DNA of 64,000 nucleotides from Roseibium porphyridii. GTDB lineage: Bacteria; Pseudomonadota; Alphaproteobacteria; Rhizobiales; Stappiaceae. Where the stretch lies: positions 124,001 to 188,000 of the forward strand of contig NZ_CP120863.1 of NCBI RefSeq assembly GCF_026191725.2, in the 5' to 3' direction. The notes under the pieces are model-generated. The model saw nothing but the letters and a program-made list of their open reading frames with translations. It did no database searches and was not told where the DNA came from. Shown here in pieces: positions 61,322-64,000 of the stretch. Each line of letters opens with the position of its first letter. Position 1 is the first letter of the stretch. The position numbers and the translations under genes were made by a program.

Positions 61322-62338
61322 CTATTCAGCAACCAGAAGCGGTTTTTCCGGCAGTTCGTCGGATACGCCGCTTTCCGGTTCGCCACTGTCATTTGAAGTC
61401 GACTGCGAGGCATCTACCGGATCCACCTCGATTTCTGCTTCCTGACGATGCTCCGTCTCTTCAGCATTTGGTGCAACGACCTCATCGTCAGACATCTCGC
61501 CAGATGGATCGCTGTCAGCCTCCGGTTCTTGGCTGACTTCGCCGGAACTTGCCTCATTCCCATTTTTGTCCGGAAGTGCTGTCCAGTCGATCAGTCTGGT
61601 TAACATGTCCTGGAGTACTTCACGCAAACGTTCAACGCGGGTCTTGTCAGGTTCAAATGGCGGCGATTCATGTCGCAGGTAGGCCCGTTGCGCCAGAAGG
61701 AGCGACATGGCGTGCACACCACGATCCGGCTGCCCTAAAGTGCGCGTTATCAAGCCACCTTTTGCGTGTTCGTCAACGCTGATTGTGAAGCCTGGAAGCC
61801 CTTGAAACGACCCCACCAGAAGATTGCGCAGGTCGGGGTCGGTCGATTTGCCGTCCATGCTGCCGACGCTGACCAGCGGCAGACCTTTGCCGGTAACACC
61901 CTTGATATGGGAGCGCATGGATTGGCAATCCAGAAGAATGACCTTGCCATGCTTCTTAGTCAACCGATCCAGTTGGTGTCTCAAAGCCTTGTGGAACGGA
62001 TCATAAAACAACAGTTCACGTTGCTCAATCTCGGTTGGACCAGGCTCCTCGCCTTCCTGATAAATCCGTTTTCCATCAAGTGTCGTGACGGGACAATGTT
62101 CGCCGTCACCATTTCCAACGGGCTTGTCCAGATCGATCACATATCGAGACACAGTCGAACGGATCACCGTTACGTTCAAGATATGGTGAAAGTCAAAAAC
62201 GCGGTCCAGCTGCCAGGACAAATCGGCCTGCAGGCGTCCAGTTGCATTCAGCCGTTTTGACACAGCTTCGGGCATGTCCGTACCGCTGTGAGGCAGGCAC
62301 AGAATAACAGGGCTTTCACCTTCATTCACCAGGATCAT
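61322..62338 (-). CDS. N-formylglutamate amidohydrolase (HutG type) with acidic tail
   Basis: Zinc amidohydrolase of the N-formylglutamate deformylase family, the last step of one histidine-utilisation route. VILCLPHSGTDMPEAV holds the first metal His, SRYVIDLDKPVGNGDGEHC the Arg/Asp block, VILLDCQSMRSHI the Asp-x-His-like site, and FTISVDEHAKGGLITRTLGQ the second His. The catalytic domain ends near residue 255. The last 75-80 residues are acidic, low-complexity sequence (EPEADSDPSGEMSDDEVV, then EAEIEVDPVDASQSTSND), absent from standard family members. No hut genes lie nearby. Confidence 0.87.
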   Translation of the reverse strand: MILVNEGESPVILCLPHSGTDMPEAVSKRLNATGRLQADLSWQLDRVFDFHHILNVTVIRSTVSRYVIDLDKPVGNGDGEHCPVTTLDGKRIYQEGEEPGPTEIEQRELLFYDPFHKALRHQLDRLTKKHGKVILLDCQSMRSHIKGVTGKGLPLVSVGSMDGKSTDPDLRNLLVGSFQGLPGFTISVDEHAKGGLITRTLGQPDRGVHAMSLLLAQRAYLRHESPPFEPDKTRVERLREVLQDMLTRLIDWTALPDKNGNEASSGEVSQEPEADSDPSGEMSDDEVVAPNAEETEHRQEAEIEVDPVDASQSTSNDSGEPESGVSDELPEKPLLVAE

Positions 62339-62721
62339 GCTGCAACGCCTAACTGACGATACCGACCGGTTGTAACTTGAAGAAATTGCTTTGCGGAGAC
62401 AAGGTGTTTTCTGTTCAACCGCAGGGCGCAGCCTCTTTCATTATTTCAACCAGCTATCTAATCAATTGTTTTTTCAGTGTGTTAACCCCTGGCGGCGCTC
62501 GCGGACGCAAATTGCTCCGTCGAGATGCTCCTATCACAATTGCTCCATCCTCTTGTTCGCAATTGCAGCAAGGTAGCGATTGAGCCGACATTCGACGTTC
62601 AGTCCCAGAGGTGTTGCAGTCTTGACGGATCGGTCCGTAGCGACAATTTTGGCATCCGGCTACATACCAATCCCTCCGACAAGTCCGTTCTGATCTCCAC
62701 TGGAAAAACAAGGATCTCCCC
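62339..62721. other. Intergenic region before the aminotransferase gene
   Basis: About 380 bases between divergent genes. It contains two copies of AATTGCTCC (around 62513 and 62539) and a nearby GCAATTGC, but no ribosome binding sites for the short open frames. It presumably carries both promoters. No RNA gene or riboswitch was recognised. Confidence 0.45.
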
Positions 62722-63900
62722 GTGACGCTGCGCAATGGCAAAGAGTTTTTGATGATCCCCGGTCCAACGAATGTGCCCGACGAGGTGCTGCGCGCCATGC
62801 ACCGCCCCGCCGTGGACATTTACGAAGGTCCTCTGTTGGAAACCACAGATTATTGCCTTGCCAAGCTCAAGGAAACATTCCGAACCAATGGCAAGACCTA
62901 CATTTACGCTTCCAACGGCCATGGAGCCTGGGATGCTGCCCTGTGCAACACACTTCGTCGGGGCGACAAGGTATTGGTTCTGGAGTCCGGCCGTTTTGCA
63001 CTCGGCTGGGGCGAGGCCGGGCAGATCAATGGGCTGAATGTCGAAGTCCTGCCGGGGTCTTGGGAGAAGAGCGTCGATCCCAAACGCCTTGAGGACCGTC
63101 TTGCCATGGACAAGTCGCACGAAATTCGGGCCGTACTGGTGGTGCAAGTCGACACAGCGTCTGGTGTCTGGAATGACATCGCGGCACTGAGGCAAGCAAT
63201 TGATGCCGCCGGACACCCCGCTCTTTTCATGGTCGATACCATTGCATCGCTTGGCTGCATGCCGTTTGAAATGGATGCCTGGGGCGTCGATGTGGCACTC
63301 ACCGGATCCCAAAAAGGTCTGATGTGCCCTCCCGGGCTCTCCTTTGTTGCCGCTGGTCCGAAAGCAGACGAGGCGCACAAGACCGCGGACCTAAGGACAA
63401 ACTACACTGACTGGACATTCCGTCAGGGAGCAGAACACTACCAGAAATACTGCGGCACCCCACCAGAGCACCTCCTGTTCGGATTCCGAAAGGCTCTGGA
63501 GCTCCTTTTTGAAGAAGGTCTGGAAAAAGCCTGGCGCAGGCATGCACTTCTAGGTGAAGCGACGCGCCGAGCGATTGAGGTGTGGTCGGAAGGTGGCGTC
63601 GTCAGCTTCAACGTCAGCGAGCCGCATGCCCGCTCCAACAGCGTCACGGTGCTGAAGATTGGTGAAGGAAATGCAGCCGCGTTGCGCGATTTCACCAAGG
63701 AGGTCTGCGGTGTGACTGTTGGCGGCACCATAGGAGACTTGTCCGGGAAAGGCATCCGGATCGCGCATATGGGTCATGTCAATGCGGTCATGCTGCTTGG
63801 CACACTTTCGGCTGTGGAACTCGGTTTCCAAAGACTTGGAATGCCGCACGGCAAAGGTGGCGCACAGGCAGCCATGGACTATCTGGCGCAGTCGCTTTGA
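62722..63900 (+). CDS. PLP-dependent aminotransferase, serine/alanine-glyoxylate class
   Basis: Class V aminotransferase of 392 residues. The N-terminal FLMIPGPTNVPDEVLRAMHR is diagnostic of serine/alanine-glyoxylate aminotransferases. TYIYASNGHGAWDAALCNTL binds the cofactor phosphate, FMVDTIASLGCMPFEMDAW holds the PLP Asp, and VALTGSQKGLMCPPGLSFVA contains the Schiff-base Lys. FGFRKALELLFEEGLEKAWR and TVGGTIGDLSGKGIRIAHMG follow. It likely transfers an amino group to glyoxylate. GTG start with AAGGA seven bases before. Donor amino acid (Ser, Ala or Asp) is not decided by sequence; about 100 bases of window remain after it. Confidence 0.9.
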   Translation: MTLRNGKEFLMIPGPTNVPDEVLRAMHRPAVDIYEGPLLETTDYCLAKLKETFRTNGKTYIYASNGHGAWDAALCNTLRRGDKVLVLESGRFALGWGEAGQINGLNVEVLPGSWEKSVDPKRLEDRLAMDKSHEIRAVLVVQVDTASGVWNDIAALRQAIDAAGHPALFMVDTIASLGCMPFEMDAWGVDVALTGSQKGLMCPPGLSFVAAGPKADEAHKTADLRTNYTDWTFRQGAEHYQKYCGTPPEHLLFGFRKALELLFEEGLEKAWRRHALLGEATRRAIEVWSEGGVVSFNVSEPHARSNSVTVLKIGEGNAAALRDFTKEVCGVTVGGTIGDLSGKGIRIAHMGHVNAVMLLGTLSAVELGFQRLGMPHGKGGAQAAMDYLAQSL

Positions 63901-64000
63901 CCCTATTCGTGCAGTTCGATCGTTCCCCTGCTGGTCTACCAAAATTCCCAAATGCAACGCACGCCCAGCTGGTCAGGCCTCAAGCCGGTCTTCCAGCCGT

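Noticed and set aside
62722..63900. BhcA (beta-hydroxyaspartate cycle) identity for the aminotransferase
   Set aside because: The N-terminal half differs from the pattern I recall for BhcA, and no bhcBCD genes are visible, so only the broader class is called.
1..64000. CRISPR array, rRNA operon or prophage structural genes
   Set aside because: No regularly spaced repeats, no rRNA-like stretches and no capsid, tail or terminase genes were seen.

Overview
The window looks like chromosomal DNA of an alphaproteobacterium of the Hyphomicrobiales, most like the marine Stappiaceae (Roseibium/Labrenzia type). The basis is coding style, moderately high GC, dense operons with ATGA overlaps, a bcsA-bcsB-bcsZ cellulose locus and a complete liv branched-chain amino acid transporter. 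No rRNA gene or other taxonomic marker is present, so this placement is an inference.

Layout. 1-3461 is the right end of an integrated element: an IS110 transposase remnant joined in frame to a sugar-permease fragment, a possible DNA-methylase tail, a phage/island-type tyrosine integrase, and a 45-bp tRNA-Arg 3' half that marks the attachment site. 4.2-12.8 kb is a cellulose operon (LuxR-type regulator, bcsA, bcsB, bcsZ, a TPR protein) closed by a strong terminator. 13.1-20.7 kb is an unusual plus-strand cluster: a class III cyclase-like/AAA ATPase, YcaO, TfuA, a gluzincin metallopeptidase, two small unrecognised proteins and a possible 37-residue Cys/Ser/Thr-rich peptide. This is the best candidate for an undescribed system. 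It looks like a peptide- or protein-modifying (RiPP-like) cluster. 20.8-25.8 kb, on the minus strand and converging on it, is a partner-switching module: a SpoIIE phosphatase sensor plus two HATPase/STAS pairs. One pair looks intact. The other has lost the key ATP-binding and phosphoacceptor residues, and its STAS domain is fused to a methyltransferase.

26.1-31.6 kb is the liv operon (livH-livM-livG-livF, a small membrane protein, livK). Divergent from it are a HTH/periplasmic-binding-like regulator and trmO, then a FadB-like bifunctional beta-oxidation enzyme. 35.5-41.7 kb is a minus-strand operon for CoA-ester metabolism (acyl-CoA ligase, SDR, MaoC hydratase, nitronate monooxygenase-like, acyl-CoA dehydrogenase, phosphotransferase).

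41.9-57.7 kb is a surface-polysaccharide region: glycosyltransferases, a sulfotransferase, an AT-rich inserted segment (about 43.9-48.8 kb: GT4, FkbM methyltransferase, AsnB-like amidotransferase), and a tight operon that makes and tailors a CDP-6-deoxy sugar (rfbF, rfbG, epimerase, C-methyltransferase, acyltransferase, reductase, CmcI-like protein). 57.7-63.9 kb is housekeeping metabolism: lipid kinase, LysR regulator with divergent glutaryl-CoA dehydrogenase, N-formylglutamate amidohydrolase with a long acidic tail, and a PLP aminotransferase of the serine/alanine-glyoxylate class.

Start codons were moved inside several reading frames where a ribosome binding site, signal peptide or stop/start overlap supported it. 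All family calls come from reading motifs by eye; no database search was possible.
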